The notes below the pieces were generated by a model, which did not search any database, was not told where the DNA came from, and was given only the letters and a program-made list of their open reading frames with translations. The translations under genes were made by a program, and so were the position numbers. From Sistotremastrum niveocremeum HHB9708 (taxonomy: Eukaryota; Basidiomycota; Agaricomycetes; Sistotremastrales; Sistotremastraceae), in assembly GCA_001630475.1 (NCBI GenBank), contig KV419399.1, forward strand, positions 518,552 through 582,551: a DNA stretch of 64,000 nucleotides, written 5' to 3'. This document shows positions 1-12,339 of this stretch, in pieces (positions within the stretch are counted from its first letter, which is position 1; every line of letters starts with the position of its first letter).

Positions 1-270
1 AAGGTTTGCCGAGCGTCGACTCCAAGCTCCGAGGACGATGGGCATGGCTACAACTCAACTGGGCTCTCCGCATAATGATGAGAGCGTTGACCATTGAAGC
101 ATGGTCCCGTCTATACAACACGCATATCAAAACGGGTTCCACATTTCTACTACTACCAGTACGTAATGTCATCCAAAGCAGTCAGAGAACTAAAGTTTCA
201 AAGCAATTCAAGTCCACTCGAGAAGCACGGATCGAAGTAACGAAGCAACCGATGCAATCTAGAATCATAA

Positions 271-875
271 CTAAATCCCTTCCTGGCCGATAGCATTCAT
301 GACATAGGCGCGATCGGCTTCTAAACTGGCAATGCGATCCTCTAGATGGGCCTTGACATCCTCCAGATGGGCGATGCGAGCAATGTTGTCAGCCTGTGCG
401 GCCTCGGATGCAGCGTTCTGATCCTTGAGATAAGCTATTTCAACGGCTTGGTTCGCGGAATGAAGTCTTTCAGGCACGAGTCAGTAGAGATGCATGATGA
501 GGGATGACCGAAATATCAACGTACCGAATGCGAGCGAGATCACTTGACGCAAAGATGCTTCAGCTCAAAGTATGACAATAGCAAGCCAAACACTCACTCT
601 ATCAATCTGCAAGCATGGTTCATGACATCCGCTCTACCCCGAATATGAGCCATCTCATCGGCGCCAAGATGGTTTCCAATCGACTCTTGAAGGCGATGGG
701 CGGCGTCCGCAATTTTTTGCCGAGATCTTTGCTCGCTGAGACGCTGATTATGAGCCGCGGTATCATGTCCCTTGAAGGTTTTTGAGTCAGAATTGGAAGA
801 ATGAGATGGGGGTTGCGGCTGTACATGTTGATACTGAAGGTTGTTGGCTGCATACCGAATGAATGTAGTGACCAC
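271..875 (-). CDS. bHLH-like protein with C-terminal coiled coil (5' end unresolved)
   Basis: Three exons splice in phase on the minus strand: up to about 875 down to 598, 542-525 (only 18 bases) and 466-271, with introns of 55 and 58 bases bounded by GTGAGT/CAAG and GTACGT/AAAG. The product has a Gln/Pro/Ser-rich start and then a basic stretch (HNQRLSEQRSRQKI) that keeps the Glu-x3-Arg spacing of bHLH basic regions. Two amphipathic helices follow, separated by a loop around NHLGADEMAHIRGR, and then a heptad-like helix rich in Ala, Glu and Leu up to the stop. This suggests a DNA-binding dimer, as in bHLH-zipper proteins, but the His of the classical H-E-R triad is not at the canonical spacing. 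I could not fix the start codon: no ATG lies in frame in the first visible exon, so a further upstream exon is likely. The splicing is convincing; the family assignment is inference. Confidence 0.5.
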
Positions 876-3800
876 AGAGAGCTAAGGATTTCAGTGACAT
901 ACTATGGTTAGACATATTCGAATAGACAGTAATGTTCTTTCGTGCAAAAGCCTTGTCGTCGAGAGGAATGTGAAGAGGAACCAGAAGGTACGAGCGCCAA
1001 TGACAGGCTCATTTAAGTCGCATTTTTGCCATGGCGCAAGGGATGATGATGTGCATGGCAAAAATTTCGGGTTCGCGTCAAGGAGATGATACAGTAGAGT
1101 TTGGATCTTAGGGATTTGAGGTGTAGTCTACGCTGAGGAAGGTGCATGAGAACGTCGAGGGTGGGCTCAGTAATATATCTTGCGAAGTCGAAAGCTAAGA
1201 GGCTTGATTAGATGGAGACGAAAGGCCGGCTGAACAGGATTTACACTGAGAACTCATGCCACTCTGCAGCTTTTGGAACCCAGAGAAGGCATATTCTGGG
1301 TGGAACACCCGGTCCGAAGAAATAGAGTCAACTCGGCTCCGCAACCGAAATTGATCAAGATAAAAGCCGGATTGTTCGAAGCGTCGTGATTTGCGTTCGC
1401 CGGTACATGGACGAACCCGCCAAATTACTCGAATGGATAGAGGATTCCTCGGGTGATGCTGTTTTGTGGACGGAAATGTGCAATATTTTTGTGAAATCTG
1501 ATTTCGATGAGAGCATCTAAGACCTTCGGTCTGAACCAAGCTGATGTACGTTAGAACACGGGTGCAAGACAACTCAAACGATAACATACTGGGAGCGGAG
1601 TAGCGACATTCGGTTCCCAGAACATGTAATCGCAACACATGGAAATTCTGATCGGCATGCTTCAATGGAGGTAGGAACATATTTGATTGGCGATCACAAG
1701 GAAAGATGCCCCAATGTGGTCGAACAATCACAGCGGCTAAGAGTGCGTTCTCCGACGGCCAGGGAAAGCAATTCAAAGGTGTGAAGATGTATATAGATGC
1801 GCACTGAGATGGCTGAACCTTGTAGGATGTAAGCGGCCGGTTTTGAATAACTACAGATCACGACGCACCATTAAAGACCCTGTCAAGCCGCTACACTCAT
1901 GAATGCCATTGGTTTGCCACACCCCTTGCTTGACTTCCAACGCAAGCACACACCACCCCTTTCCATTTTCATCCGTCCTCCCTCTCTCAGCTCCATTGGA
2001 TTGACCCGAGTACCGACGGGTTACGACATAGGCGACATTGGTGATCTCACAGATCTGCTTCAAAAGGTAAGTGTGAATCAATTCTGGTAGCACCAACGAG
2101 ATGACCATGGAAACGCCTGCGAACCTTGGGCCGCTTCCGGGAATCATAGACATCATATGACTCAACTGTCGACACTTTCAGCTCTACCGTGACCGATCGC
2201 TGGAGATCTGCGTTGGAAGAGCAGGTGACATGCCTTCATGAATGTGCCAGTAGAAATCGTAGAAGCCATGTAGATGCGGCCAAAAGCGATCCAGACGAGA
2301 ATTTGAAGACGCGCGTGGCGGTCGTACCCAGGCTTTCCGAAGGACCAGTCATGACAGTAACAGTCGCGGTAGTCAAGTGGTTGAATCAGGAGGTTTGGGG
2401 ACACAGAAATAGAGAGGAGGGGCCAAGGCGAGAGGGTCGCGAGTGAAAAGGCACAACAAGACAGTCCACTGCACGGTTTCCTGACACGGATAGAGCGTTT
2501 GATGTCTTTCCAACTTCTCAGGCAGCATGCAGGGCCAGTCTGAGCCGTAGGCGAGATGAACTTGAACGCCGAACCACTTGGGGTGCTTAGCTGTTCCAGA
2601 TCGAGGCACAGGTACTGGTGGGAATGCAATTAAGCAATGGGCTGTGCGTAGCATTAAAAGCCACATTCTTGCCGCTGGCAGGGAGGAGGTCGACCGGACC
2701 TCTTCGCATTTGAGAGAGATTATGAGGAGGAGGGACACTGGTTGGCAAGTGTCTTGCATGTGTGATCCTGGGTATCGCGAGGCCCCTTCTCTTAATGCCG
2801 CGACCGGACGTCTTGCCATACCTCGAGCTATCTTTCGCGGTGTGCTCCCTTGAGACATGAATGAGTGAGACGAAATCTTCCGGCCTCCGAGAATCAGACA
2901 CAACGAGCCCGGAAAGAAAAGATCTGGGACCAAGAAGCTCGACAGAGTTGTCGAGTCTCTCACGCTGCGGGTGACGAGAAGAAGTTTTACGAGAAAACAT
3001 GGCGACAAAAGGGCCCAACACAGCCCGCTTAGCGTTGATATATGTGGCGAAATCCTTCAACCACAAATTTCTTCTCCTTCCTCTCCTTTTCTGTGTGGTG
3101 TTTCGGAGGCTACAGAAAAGAGTGGGAGTGCGAGAGATGTTTCTGAACACAAGCGATGGCGTTGCGTTGGGGACGCAGCAGTAGCGGAGAAGCAGGTAGA
3201 TTGGCTTGTGCTGGATAGACGGCCGATGTCATGGACCGATGCTGCAGCGCTTGAAGGTAGAGACTGGGAGAGCAGCCTGAAGGACAGCTCGCCGTCAGGG
3301 AACAGAGGATTGCACACGGCCGGAGCCGATATCGCGATCCATGGAGATATTGACCAAAGACATGTGGATGCTGTTGTACTGTGAATAAATAAATATACAC
3401 CTCCCAAAGGACTGTGCAACGAAGATTGTGAGATCTCGCCTCAATGGTCATGGCCATGGAACACGTCATCAACCTTGAAAAACCATATTGCCATGCTTCG
3501 GCTCCTGGGATCCCGGCAGGATATTGACAAGCTCAAGAGACTGAGCGTTCATCACTTGATGATCAAAGAGCCCTCTGGCACACTCTCGTGCACAATGATC
3601 GTTGAAATTGAAGCATAGCCATGATCATAGGAGGAGGTAGGTCGACGCTGGCATGCCGGTCCAGCGCTAGGTCTCGAGGAATGTCTCAGGATTCAAGTGA
3701 TCGTTCCGAAGTATGTATTCGAGCAGTATAATATACAACGAGGTGCTAAGCTGACATAATACCCCCCAAAGAAACTTTGCAAGGCATGCCGCTGCGGACT

Positions 3801-6800
3801 TGGATGGTGTGCACGAGATTCCTGAACCTGTCACGATAATAGTAATCAGAGCAGTGATCAGCTCAATAAAGCCTTTTGGTATGGTGTGTGAATGTGAAGC
3901 AAGAAGCATCACTCACACGGCTACGGATATGCGCTCACTCCTACCCCAGGACTTACATACTAGCAGTAAGTCACAAATGGCAGACGCAGGCTCAGGCAGC
4001 GGCGCTCGGACCATCGATAAACACAACACAACAATCGCGCGCGGTGTTAGCGAGAAGAAATATAATGTAATGGAGCATAATCGACTTAGCGTTGACATAA
4101 TATCGAATCCAGCAGCGTGACACATGGGTCTGGTAGGTCATAACGTTTTACAACGACTTTCTGTCCTTCGATGAAATCAGGAGTACCAGTGCCTATTGAT
4201 TGAGATGCATCTGCGCTTGGGTGGCAATGGGTGCACGTGTGAGTCTCTCTACTGATGTTACGAAAAGAGCTGCCCTGGCAAGCGCACCAAACGCTCAATG
4301 GAGGATTCTGAGCACCCAGAGATGTTATGTCTTCAAGGACTTATATAGAAGGCATCGATACCGGTGTATGCCCAATTGATGAATAGGCAGTCCATATTGA
4401 GGAGTCGCAGCTTGTCCAGGAAGCTGATACGCCGCTATGGGCAGAAATTGGCAAGACGCGATAAGCATAGTATTGGAAGAGGTAGACCTTCGCCGTGGTC
4501 GCACTGCATATAGGATTGGGATCTAGCGAGTAAGAGGCCGTGGTTGCTCTGCGTATGAGACTGGAGTTTGGCAGGTAGGCAAAACAGGTTGGAATCGTCG
4601 GCGTGGCTTTGACTTATCGGGGGAGATTGTGTCTGCGGACATCAGATTAGTCCGTTAGACAGTTTATTAGTGACAAGATACAGTATCCTCACCAATAGTT
4701 GATAGAGGTCACGCAATTGATCGGAAGACTGACGACGATAATCTCATCGAGTCACATCGGTGGATTGTGAGAACCGAATCCGTATCTTCTGGGAGGGCCA
4801 AGTTGATCCTGATCGAATTTCCCTTTCCAAGCACCCGCTTCCCTAGACCTGTCATCTCCGAACGATTCGCTATCTCCTCAGCGACCCCCGACGATGTCTT
4901 GTCGGATCTGTGGCATGGTGCGCAGCATGGCGGCAACGCCTTGTTCAGAGCTTTCTTTGCGCGGTAGCGAATCGGATTGAGCGGCACCTTCAAGAGTCTG
5001 GAACTGGGGATCATGAGAACTGTTGCAGAAACCCAAAGACGCTCTGGCACACCTAGAACTTGCGACCATCGATCTGTTGGATATCTCATCGCGTGCTCAC
5101 ATCTCTGATCTTCTCTGCCTCTCCATCTGTGTGGCATCTACGCAGAGGACAGGCCGATAGCATGACGCAATAAAGATGGCGAAAGGACTTGGAGCGTAGG
5201 GTATGCATGTGACGACAAGTTCCAGACTTGGCTTCGTCCCCAAGGAAGTCGAACGGATGTCCGAAGAGCGATCCAACCCTTGCGGGAAGTGAAGCTATAC
5301 TTTTCATGACTGTGTGAGAGACTCATTAGCACAGATCCTCTGAGAGACGGCGCTCGACACCTTACCGATGATGCGAAGATACAACCACTCTGCCCCCCTG
5401 AAGCAGGAGCCGATAAGGCGGATAAGCTGCAAGCTATACATCACGATCAACCTGAACACATGGCGGTCAAATTCCGAATCGTCGCAAATAATTAGCGGGA
5501 TTGCACACTCACTATTTCACCTGATCAGGTATCAACTGAACCAGAAGCTTACTAAGTAAAATACACCGCCCGATTCAGCTCGGCTGAAGTTGCAGCTGCG
5601 TGAGGTTTGAAGTTTGAACGTTGGACGTCGGACGTTGGAACTTTCATTTTCTCCCTTGTGCCGAGCTTACTAAGCTCGCTAAGATCCGAGTCTAAGAATA
5701 AGTTGAGATGTCGGAGTCTGGAAATGAACCCGGCAAGTCCGGCGTTTCCAAACACGGGACCAAACAAGTCGCTCAGCGTCGATCCTCGATGTTGATTCGT
5801 CGTCGTCGGGTTTCCGACACCTGAGCCCAGGTCACCGCCATCGCAAGGAAGCCACGACCAATGTGTCTTGAAGGACGTCCATGAAACTCCATATCTCAAC
5901 TGAGACGGGGTGAATTGCTCGTCAGCCCCTATTCAGACGCCAGCCCAGAGAAGACGATCTCGCTCTTTTCGATCTATCGTGCTCGACACGCTCGTTGTCC
6001 TCCATCGTGGAGACTAGTGCTATACTTGAACCTTGCGCCCGCGTAGCATCGAGCGATATACTTCATCCATGTCCTCAACCGGGTCAACGCGAAACCCGTT
6101 GAGGGCCACCTGTCACCTTACTTTGCAGGGTGATTGTGACAGGTGCAGCGTACAATAGGCATAGAAACCCCTTGTGCGCTGGCTTGTTTCATGAGTTGGT
6201 ACGTGTCGACCACGGTGTCGACGTCCTCCTTCATGAACTCGCATTTCCCTGGACGCGATCTCTCCCTTTATGCTGAAGAGTATATCGTTGGAGTTGATAG
6301 ACATGTCGGGGAGCCGCCACATATGTAGCTGTTCTCGGTTGCATATGTGTGCTTCGGATGGAGGTATCTTCGCGAGCATATGAGGATTCGAGGGAGCATC
6401 ACGAAGGGATGTGTCTGTGTCTGAAGGTCATAGCTTTGGTGACTTGGCACCCAATTTTTCAACCGTTCTCTGCTTCGTGCAGACTTTGATACACTTTTCT
6501 CCTCTTGGAGTGTTGGAGGCTCCGTCTGTAGACCATCTAGCGCACATAGATAATCAATGTTTAGAAATGCCATCACCCTTCTCGGTGTACACACAGCCGG
6601 TTGTAAGTCAACTTGATATTTAACAATGGGACTCTCAGTTAGACTATTCAGGTTCAAAGAACTGACGTTGGAACTTTTTGTTGAGTGTGGAACATTGGTG
6701 TTGAATTCAAATGTGTCTGCGAATACACGAATGACGACGTTGACTATTCAAGCAACTACTAGTAATGATACACCGCCGAGGATCAACAAAACATATAATC

Positions 6801-6859
6801 AGATGCGAAGAGGAAAGATGACGATGCAGAAACATTAGGACCATAATCGGGAAGGTTGA
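876..6859. other. Stretch without a gene I can support (0.9-6.9 kb)
   Basis: There are open frames on both strands, but none gives a recognisable product and most rely on non-ATG starts. Minus-strand fragments near 2.0-2.7 kb and 3.7-4.3 kb have hydrophobic stretches and might be exons of small membrane proteins. A minus-strand fragment at 6.1-6.35 kb with NDILFSIKGEIAS looks protein-like but cannot be joined to anything. No RNA gene or repeat array was seen. Confidence 0.4.
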
Positions 6860-7430
6860 TTAGTTAATCGCGATGCGAGATGGCGCCTGCTCGGGGCCGT
6901 TCTTCGGAAAGGTCACAGTGAGGACGCCATCTTCCATCTTAGCGCCAATGTCCTGTGGCTGCAGAAAGTCAACAACAGAGCTCTCGAAGTATGACATCAA
7001 TTGTACATACCTTAATTCCCTTCGGCAGCTGGATGCTCCTGGAGAAACTTCCGAAGCTCCTCTCCTTGACTGCGTATCCTTCCTCGTTATGTTCCGAGGA
7101 CCGTTCGCTCTTCCCAGAGACCGTCAGCCGAGAGTTAGAAACGTCAATATTGACGTCCTCTTTCTTCAGGCCTGGGAGCTCGAACGTGGCAGTCACTGTG
7201 TTTCCTTCGGTGTTCTCGTGTATGTCCATCCTAAAGACAGTTGTTACCAACTCGAATTCTTAGATAGGTTGAGAGGAAGGTACATACCTAGGTGTCAAGG
7301 ATGTCGATTGTCTGGTAGAAACCGCATTACGGTTGCTCGGTTGAGTGCGAGTCTCAAAAGCTTCATCGAATAACCGATGAAAGTCGTCGACGGTGAAGAA
7401 GGGGTCGTAGTAGAATCGACTGAGAGACAT
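6860..7430 (-). CDS. Small heat-shock protein, Hsp20/alpha-crystallin family (copy A)
   Basis: ATP-independent cytosolic chaperone that holds unfolding proteins under heat or oxidative stress. Three exons join in phase: the start ATG at 7430, an intron beginning GTATGTACC after the first 48 codons, the main alpha-crystallin exon, a second intron (GTATGTACA...CTGCAG), and a last exon ending at the TAA at 6860-6862. The protein is about 153 residues. It begins MSLSRFYYDPFF and carries the crystallin core (ATFELPGLKKEDVNIDV, SGKSERSSEHNEEGY). Its last exon holds the usual GVLTV motif of beta-9. The first intron splits the Arg codon just before MDIHEN. It is a close paralog of the gene at 50.1 kb, with the same two intron positions and phases. 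The upstream region has heat-shock elements and a TATA box, so heat-shock-factor control is likely. The family is certain; the subgroup is not. Confidence 0.93.
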
Positions 7431-7507
7431 GATGGTGTGTAGAGTTCGAGAGTACTTGATATGCGAGTTGAAGTCTTCTGAGGAGGAGAGGACGACGAAG
7501 TGAGCCT

Positions 7508-7600
7508 CTTTTATAGTCTTTCATCCCCTCCTTCCCAATATTCTGGAATATTCCGAGGATAACTGCTTTTGGAATGTGGAGATGTAAGAATATTCGAGAC
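7508..7600 (-). promoter_or_regulatory. Heat-shock promoter of hsp20 copy A
   Basis: At 7541-7554 lies TTCTGGAATATTCC, a perfect three-unit heat-shock element (TTCnnGAAnnTTC). A second, weaker inverted pair GAATATTC is at 7588-7595. On the minus strand a TATA box (TATAAAAG) sits at about 7508-7515, some 80 bases before the start codon. The arrangement matches the promoter of the paralog at 50 kb. Confidence 0.75.
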
Positions 7601-8737
7601 AGATTTCGAGCGTTCCAGTGTGATTCGAATGTCGTTCAAGATGGATCAGCTGACTTGGTTTTGCAGACACCTCGTGATAGTGCAAAGCTGCTGAAGGAAA
7701 TCGCAGCCTGGAAAGTGCTCGTGAATGCGCCACCGAAGTGTTGTCTGAGTCAGCAAAGAAAGTATACACACAGGTCAGACCGGCTTGCAAAGGGCTCTCC
7801 AAGGCATGTTTCGCGAAAATTCCAGACACATTGCGTAGAGCAAGAGCCGAGTCCGATCGACCGGATTCATTGGCAGATGAGGATGGGTCCACCCTAGGCA
7901 GCCAGTTCCAATATTCGTATAGTCAGATCATTAATCAACCGATGAAATATTGCAAGTGGCTGTCGAGCTTTAATTCACCGAGAGAGAGAGGGTGCACTGC
8001 AGCTCATCGAGTAACGCCACAACAAGACCGGGTGCAAAATTTCGAGACAGCCAGAAAGAGGGAAGCGAATGATGCCGATTGGCTCGGCAGAAGTTTAAAC
8101 TCCGCCAAAGTTTGCTTCCGTTGTTAGCGTCTGGGCTGGTCTGGCAAGTAGCCTGCAACCGTTTAGTGCCGTTTTCGAAGCGAATTGCCTCACGGAGACC
8201 GCCATCGATAAGGATAGAGATCATAGAATTATTCCTACACTTTTCATGGAAAGTTCTGGTTTGCGTGTACGACGGTTGTCCAACTTCCTTCTAACTAGGA
8301 CCTGAGTGAGGAGGATTCTGGACGGGTAAAGTGCATGCGAAGACGAAAAGTAGAAACGTGTATGATGATAACCTAAATGATAATGATGAATGTACGTATG
8401 CTACTACGAACCCCGTTCACTCTCGGGATAGTCTTGAACGGCTCGACCGTCTCGGGACACGAGTGAGAGTGGAAGCAATCAAGCTTGGGGGTGATAAAAC
8501 ATCACAGATGTCGGGTGCCAGCAGAACCAAAGAGAAAAACACATGAATCCAAAAGAAAAAGAGGAAAAAGAAGGAAGGAACTAAAAGGCAAGAAAACTAG
8601 AAGTACACAAAGGCACCCGGCATCCGGATACCACCACCTCGATGGTATCCCCCCTTTTGAAGTTTTGATACAAAGCTATTGAAAGTTGGGAAATTTGGAA
8701 AGTAAGAAGTGAACCCTATAAAATCGTTTATGGAAAG
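7601..8737. other. Intergenic, nothing recognised
   Basis: This is the shared region between the heat-shock promoter on one side and the 3' end of the next minus-strand gene on the other. No open frame here has a recognisable product, and no repeat was seen. Confidence 0.5.
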
Positions 8738-10320
8738 CTATCGAATATGATATGCCGTATTACCAGTGGAATGACGCCTCAATGAAGGCTTCGAGTTTCT
8801 TCTCAACCTACGACCACGATTTGGATCCGCGAGAGGAGGTGGTATAGGTGGGGGTTTCTGATTAGAATTGGTGAATCCGAGGAATCTCTTGAATGAGAAC
8901 CCTTCTTTGCTTCCGTTCGGACTGCCGTTTGTTGATCTCTGATAAAATCAAGTCGAGGAAAGATGGTTTCCGAGGAAGAACGGAGACATCTCATCAACCT
9001 CCTGGGAGAGATCGAGGAAAGACAAGACGTACCCTCATCCTATCATCCGTCGGGATCATGTATTGAGCAGGCGGAGGCGAATGGCGGTGATGCATGGCAC
9101 GAGGGAAGGTGCGAGGGGTTGCATACGGGTCTCCAATTACCGGTTGGGCAAGGTAGACTGTTTGCGGGACTGACGAGCCGCCTGGTTGTGTGATTATTGA
9201 TGGATATGAATTTTTGGAGGGTGGCGGTGGCGTTACTGGTCGACCGCGACGAGGACTCGCCGTCTGATGAGCAGTTGGAAGCTGTGTGGGATGGATTTCG
9301 GGTTGATAACGCGTCTGGTACTGAGGCGGTTGAGGGGCAACAGGTACGGCTGTATAAGGTTGGTGGGAGTATCGATGATCGCGAGGAGGGGGAGGAGCAG
9401 TGTGGTAAATATTGCCCTTGGTAGGATAATATCCATGACCCGATTGTCTCGGTTCGTCCACGTGTCTCCCGTAGTCAGTTGTGCGCGGCATTCTTAGGGT
9501 GTGATGTGAATGAGTAGGTGACGCTGCACGGTGAGGTCGGTAGTGAGATTGGGACTGGGATTGAGAACGGATCGAACGTGTATAACGCGAGTGCCGATCA
9601 ACGGCTATCGAGCTTTCGCTGCTGCCGTAATCTGATGGAGGAGGAGAGTGCGGTGAAGCATAATGGATGGTATGATACTCAGGCATCGGGTCCGTAGGCC
9701 GCTGCCGACCCTCATGTGGTCGATGGTAGGCGGCGTAAGGATATCCAGGCCCTCGATCAAACGAGGAGCTTGAAGCCGAATCCGAATAATCAAGATTAGA
9801 ATCGGGGAAGGAATAAGCATCGGAAGGTGTAGCGGTATAATTAGGATGAGAAAGAGCGGCAGAAGGAGGGACTTGGGGGACTTTGGCCTGAGTATCGACC
9901 CAACGAGCGACACGTGCCATCTTGGAATTCATAGGTGGCATCGGGACACGTTTAACGACAGTGGAGGGGGTCGAGGTGAGGACGCCGTACGGAATAGGGA
10001 GGGAAGTGGGGATATTGCCTGAATCGCTGGCTTCAGGAGTCAATTTTAAGTAGACTAACGGTGGGGCATGAGCTAGAAAAGGCCGCAGCTGCGCCAAAGG
10101 AAGCAAGCAGTTCGACACAAGTGGGAACAGGAAGAGACCAGTGATGCTGACGAGTGACAGAACAGACGTTGGGGGTGACGTAGGTGGGGTGGCAAGCCTC
10201 GAGCCTCGAGGCAAAGGACCCCCGATGGTGGACTCGGGCAGGCATTCCCTGAGATTTTTTGAGATGGCCTTCGTGTCGGGGGGATACAATCCAGTGTTCA
10301 GAGTTCATGCTCTCGCACAT
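8738..10320 (-). CDS. Pro/Ser/His-rich protein of unknown function
   Basis: The main exon encodes a long low-complexity protein rich in Pro, Ser, Tyr and His, probably disordered. A more ordered stretch lies near its start (MPPMNSKMARVARWVDTQ). A 94-base intron (9032-8939, GTACGT...ATCAG) joins it in phase to a last exon at 8938-8738, which adds a basic tail (KEGFSFKRFLGF, RGRRLRRNSKPSLRRHS) and a TAG stop. The start is uncertain. The ATG at 10320 works if a 46-base intron (GTGTCGAAC...TTTTCTAG) near 10.1 kb is removed. Otherwise translation may begin at the internal Met-Pro-Pro-Met near 9.95 kb. The basic tail after a disordered body suggests nucleic-acid or membrane-surface binding, but this is a guess. 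I do not recognise the family. Confidence 0.6.
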
Positions 10321-10746
10321 TGATGTAGGCAGAGAGCGTCGCGTCTCATTTTCCAGGAACGTTGCATTCGGCGATCAAAAAGACGCGAGAATAGCGTTGG
10401 GACTAATGTCCATCGATCATGCGACCATGTCATTTGATCATTGAGTATCCGCATCAGATGAAGAGTTCTTAGAATTTTCAGAATTAAACAGAAATGAGAA
10501 ACTGCCAACAGCTGGAACACTTTGACTGCTTTCGGAGTGCACGTTGGTGGAGCGTGGTTATTTCAGTTCAGGCACCAATGATAACATGCTGCTCAGAGCA
10601 GATACCACCGATCATGGCATGGGCAGAGACAAAAACAGCGGTAGCAAGAAGTCAGCGGTTGTTATGGACGTTGAGTCGAAGACAAAGTCTAAATCCCCTG
10701 AGTGACGTTCAATCATCCGAGTACGTCAATTATGAGAAATCTTCCA

Positions 10747-10778
10747 TTACGTCATACTTGGGAGCGAACCAATATAAA
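10747..10778 (+). promoter_or_regulatory. CRE-like site and TATA box before the DUF3072 gene
   Basis: TTACGTCA at 10747-10754 matches an ATF/CREB-type bZIP site. TATAAA at 10773-10778 lies about 75 bases before the start codon at 10851. The spacing fits a pol II core promoter; use of the bZIP site is inferred only. Confidence 0.5.
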
Positions 10779-10850
10779 GCGTTTATTGCACTTTGCTCAT
10801 AGCCTCTCAACACACTCAACCCACGCCACGACCAGACTGAAAGAGGTACA

Positions 10851-11421
10851 ATGGTACGTGCATTCGACACGATCACAAAAATCCTATCAAATGAAACACT
10901 TCTTGATGAATTATTATTAGGGTTTCGACGAAACAGGTAATAAGAGAGTCAAGTTTCAGCAATCAAAGAAGACTCATTTCACTTAGAACTCAGAACCGAG
11001 AAACAGGCCTCCATCATCCAAAGACTAGCCAACGAGCGAGGAGTCACCGTCGACACGGACGACTTCACCAAAGCAGACGCCAAACACGAGATTGACAAAC
11101 TCAGAGCAATGGAGAATCCCGTCCGCGCCCATTCTCATTCACATCAATTGCGATCCAAGCATGGAAATATGGGTTCAGAAAGAGCCCAGGATGATAATCC
11201 GAAGGTCGTTCATTTTCGTTCGACGGAAAGCATCATTTGATCCATGTACGCAGGATAAACCTTCTTCGAAATTCTCTGAGCCGATGACCGAGCAGCAGCG
11301 CAGATTCATTGCAGTTATGGCGAAAGAGGCGGGGGAGCCAATACCTCATAAGGGAGAACTCGATAAGGGAGATGCGGGACGCAGGATTCAAGAGTTGAAG
11401 CCGAAGACCGGGAGGGCTTGA
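10851..11421 (+). CDS. Tandem DUF3072 small protein
   Basis: Four exons splice in phase into a 134-residue protein. Exon 1 carries only the ATG (10851-10853) and is followed at once by a 67-base intron. Exon 2 is 16 bases (10921-10936). Exons 3 and 4 are 10987-11204 and 11254-11421. Each of the last two exons carries one DUF3072-like unit: TEKQASIIQRLANERG followed by a DDFTKADAKHEIDKL helix, and MTEQQRRFIAVMAKEAGE followed by ELDKGDAGRRIQEL. The family's usual Asp-Asn-Pro-Lys lead-in (DNPKDKPS) stands before the second unit. DUF3072 is mostly known as a short bacterial domain of unknown function, often a single copy in a 60-70 residue protein. The two-copy form resembles known fungal architectures. 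Role unknown; the acidic/basic helical character suggests a small soluble helper. Confidence 0.8.
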
Positions 11422-11562
11422 GTGTATGCTTTGACGAAACCAATAATGTATAGTACTATAGTGTATTCGGTGTATTAATCATTCATGAATTCCTGCTGCT
11501 TGTGTGTGAAAATGCGATGGCTTGAGAGAAGAGTGGTACAGGGATGAATTTTATTCAGCGGC

Positions 11563-12339
11563 TCAGCTCTTGAGCCACAATTTCATCGCATAGGCATCCT
11601 CGCCATCGGCATCTACGAAAGTCAATTTAGCATGCGAATATAGCACGAAGCAATAACGAAGTTGCTTACAGTATCCCTTCTCCAACTTATCAACATGAAA
11701 TCCCAGCGTATCCCGATACAGACCCAACGCAGCTTTATTAGTCTTGCGGACGTGCAAAGCACAATATGAAGCATCATAAACATCCACCATCGCTTGCTCT
11801 ACGGCGCCGTAGATCAGTCAGTAAATCCCCTGAAAATCAGGAACGAGGCGTACGGGAGAGCAACATCAGCTTCTTCGCCAGCCCTAAGCGACGGTGAGAC
11901 CGTAGCACTGATATCGAATTGACATGTCCGTGAACTTCGTCGTTGTCTTCTGGTTCGTCCTCACTATCAACGCAAGTTCAATCAGTACCAGTATCACAAG
12001 GATTCCTCAGCGAAGAGGTACTGTAAGCGAAAAGATCGACACACATTTTCGCCAGGATATATCCCACGATTCGGCCCTTCTCATCTTCTGCGACGAACGA
12101 AAGCTGTGGCCACGAGACTGAGTGATAGATATCTAAGACAGAAGCTCAAAGTCAGATAGCAAAATCGAATTTGATGGACGGGAATGCCGCACAGAACTTC
12201 ATCACGTAATTCTCGGGCAAATTTTGGAGATTGCAGGCTTGCATGCCTGGCATATCTTCTGGCTATCCATGCGGTTTCTCAGTAACTGAGATGGCTGCTA
12301 AAGTAGCTGCTTACTGACCCGTGCACGTCTAATGTTCAT
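11563..12339 (-). CDS. NAA10: N-alpha-acetyltransferase NatA catalytic subunit (Naa10/Ard1)
   Basis: Catalytic GNAT subunit of NatA, which with Naa15 acetylates N-termini starting with Ala, Ser, Thr, Gly, Cys or Val on ribosomes. Six exons join in phase. Exon 1 encodes MNIRRAR; exon 2 [19 protein letters not shown]; exon 3 the [19 protein letters not shown] strand; exon 4 the acetyl-CoA loop with [12 protein letters not shown] (the family's R/Q-x-x-G-x-G/A site, here RRLGLA). Exon 5 has the conserved [15 protein letters not shown] helix and exon 6 the terminal [10 protein letters not shown] block. All are near-identical in kind to animal and yeast Naa10. The last exon ends soon after (LWLKS), so the acidic C-terminal tail seen in animals is missing, as in many fungi. 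One splice choice (the donor in the middle of PENYVMKFY) was picked because it restores the family sequence. Confidence 0.92.

Noticed and set aside
1195-1776. A 193-codon minus-strand open frame
   Set aside because: It needs a TTG start, has no domain-like sequence and no splice support.
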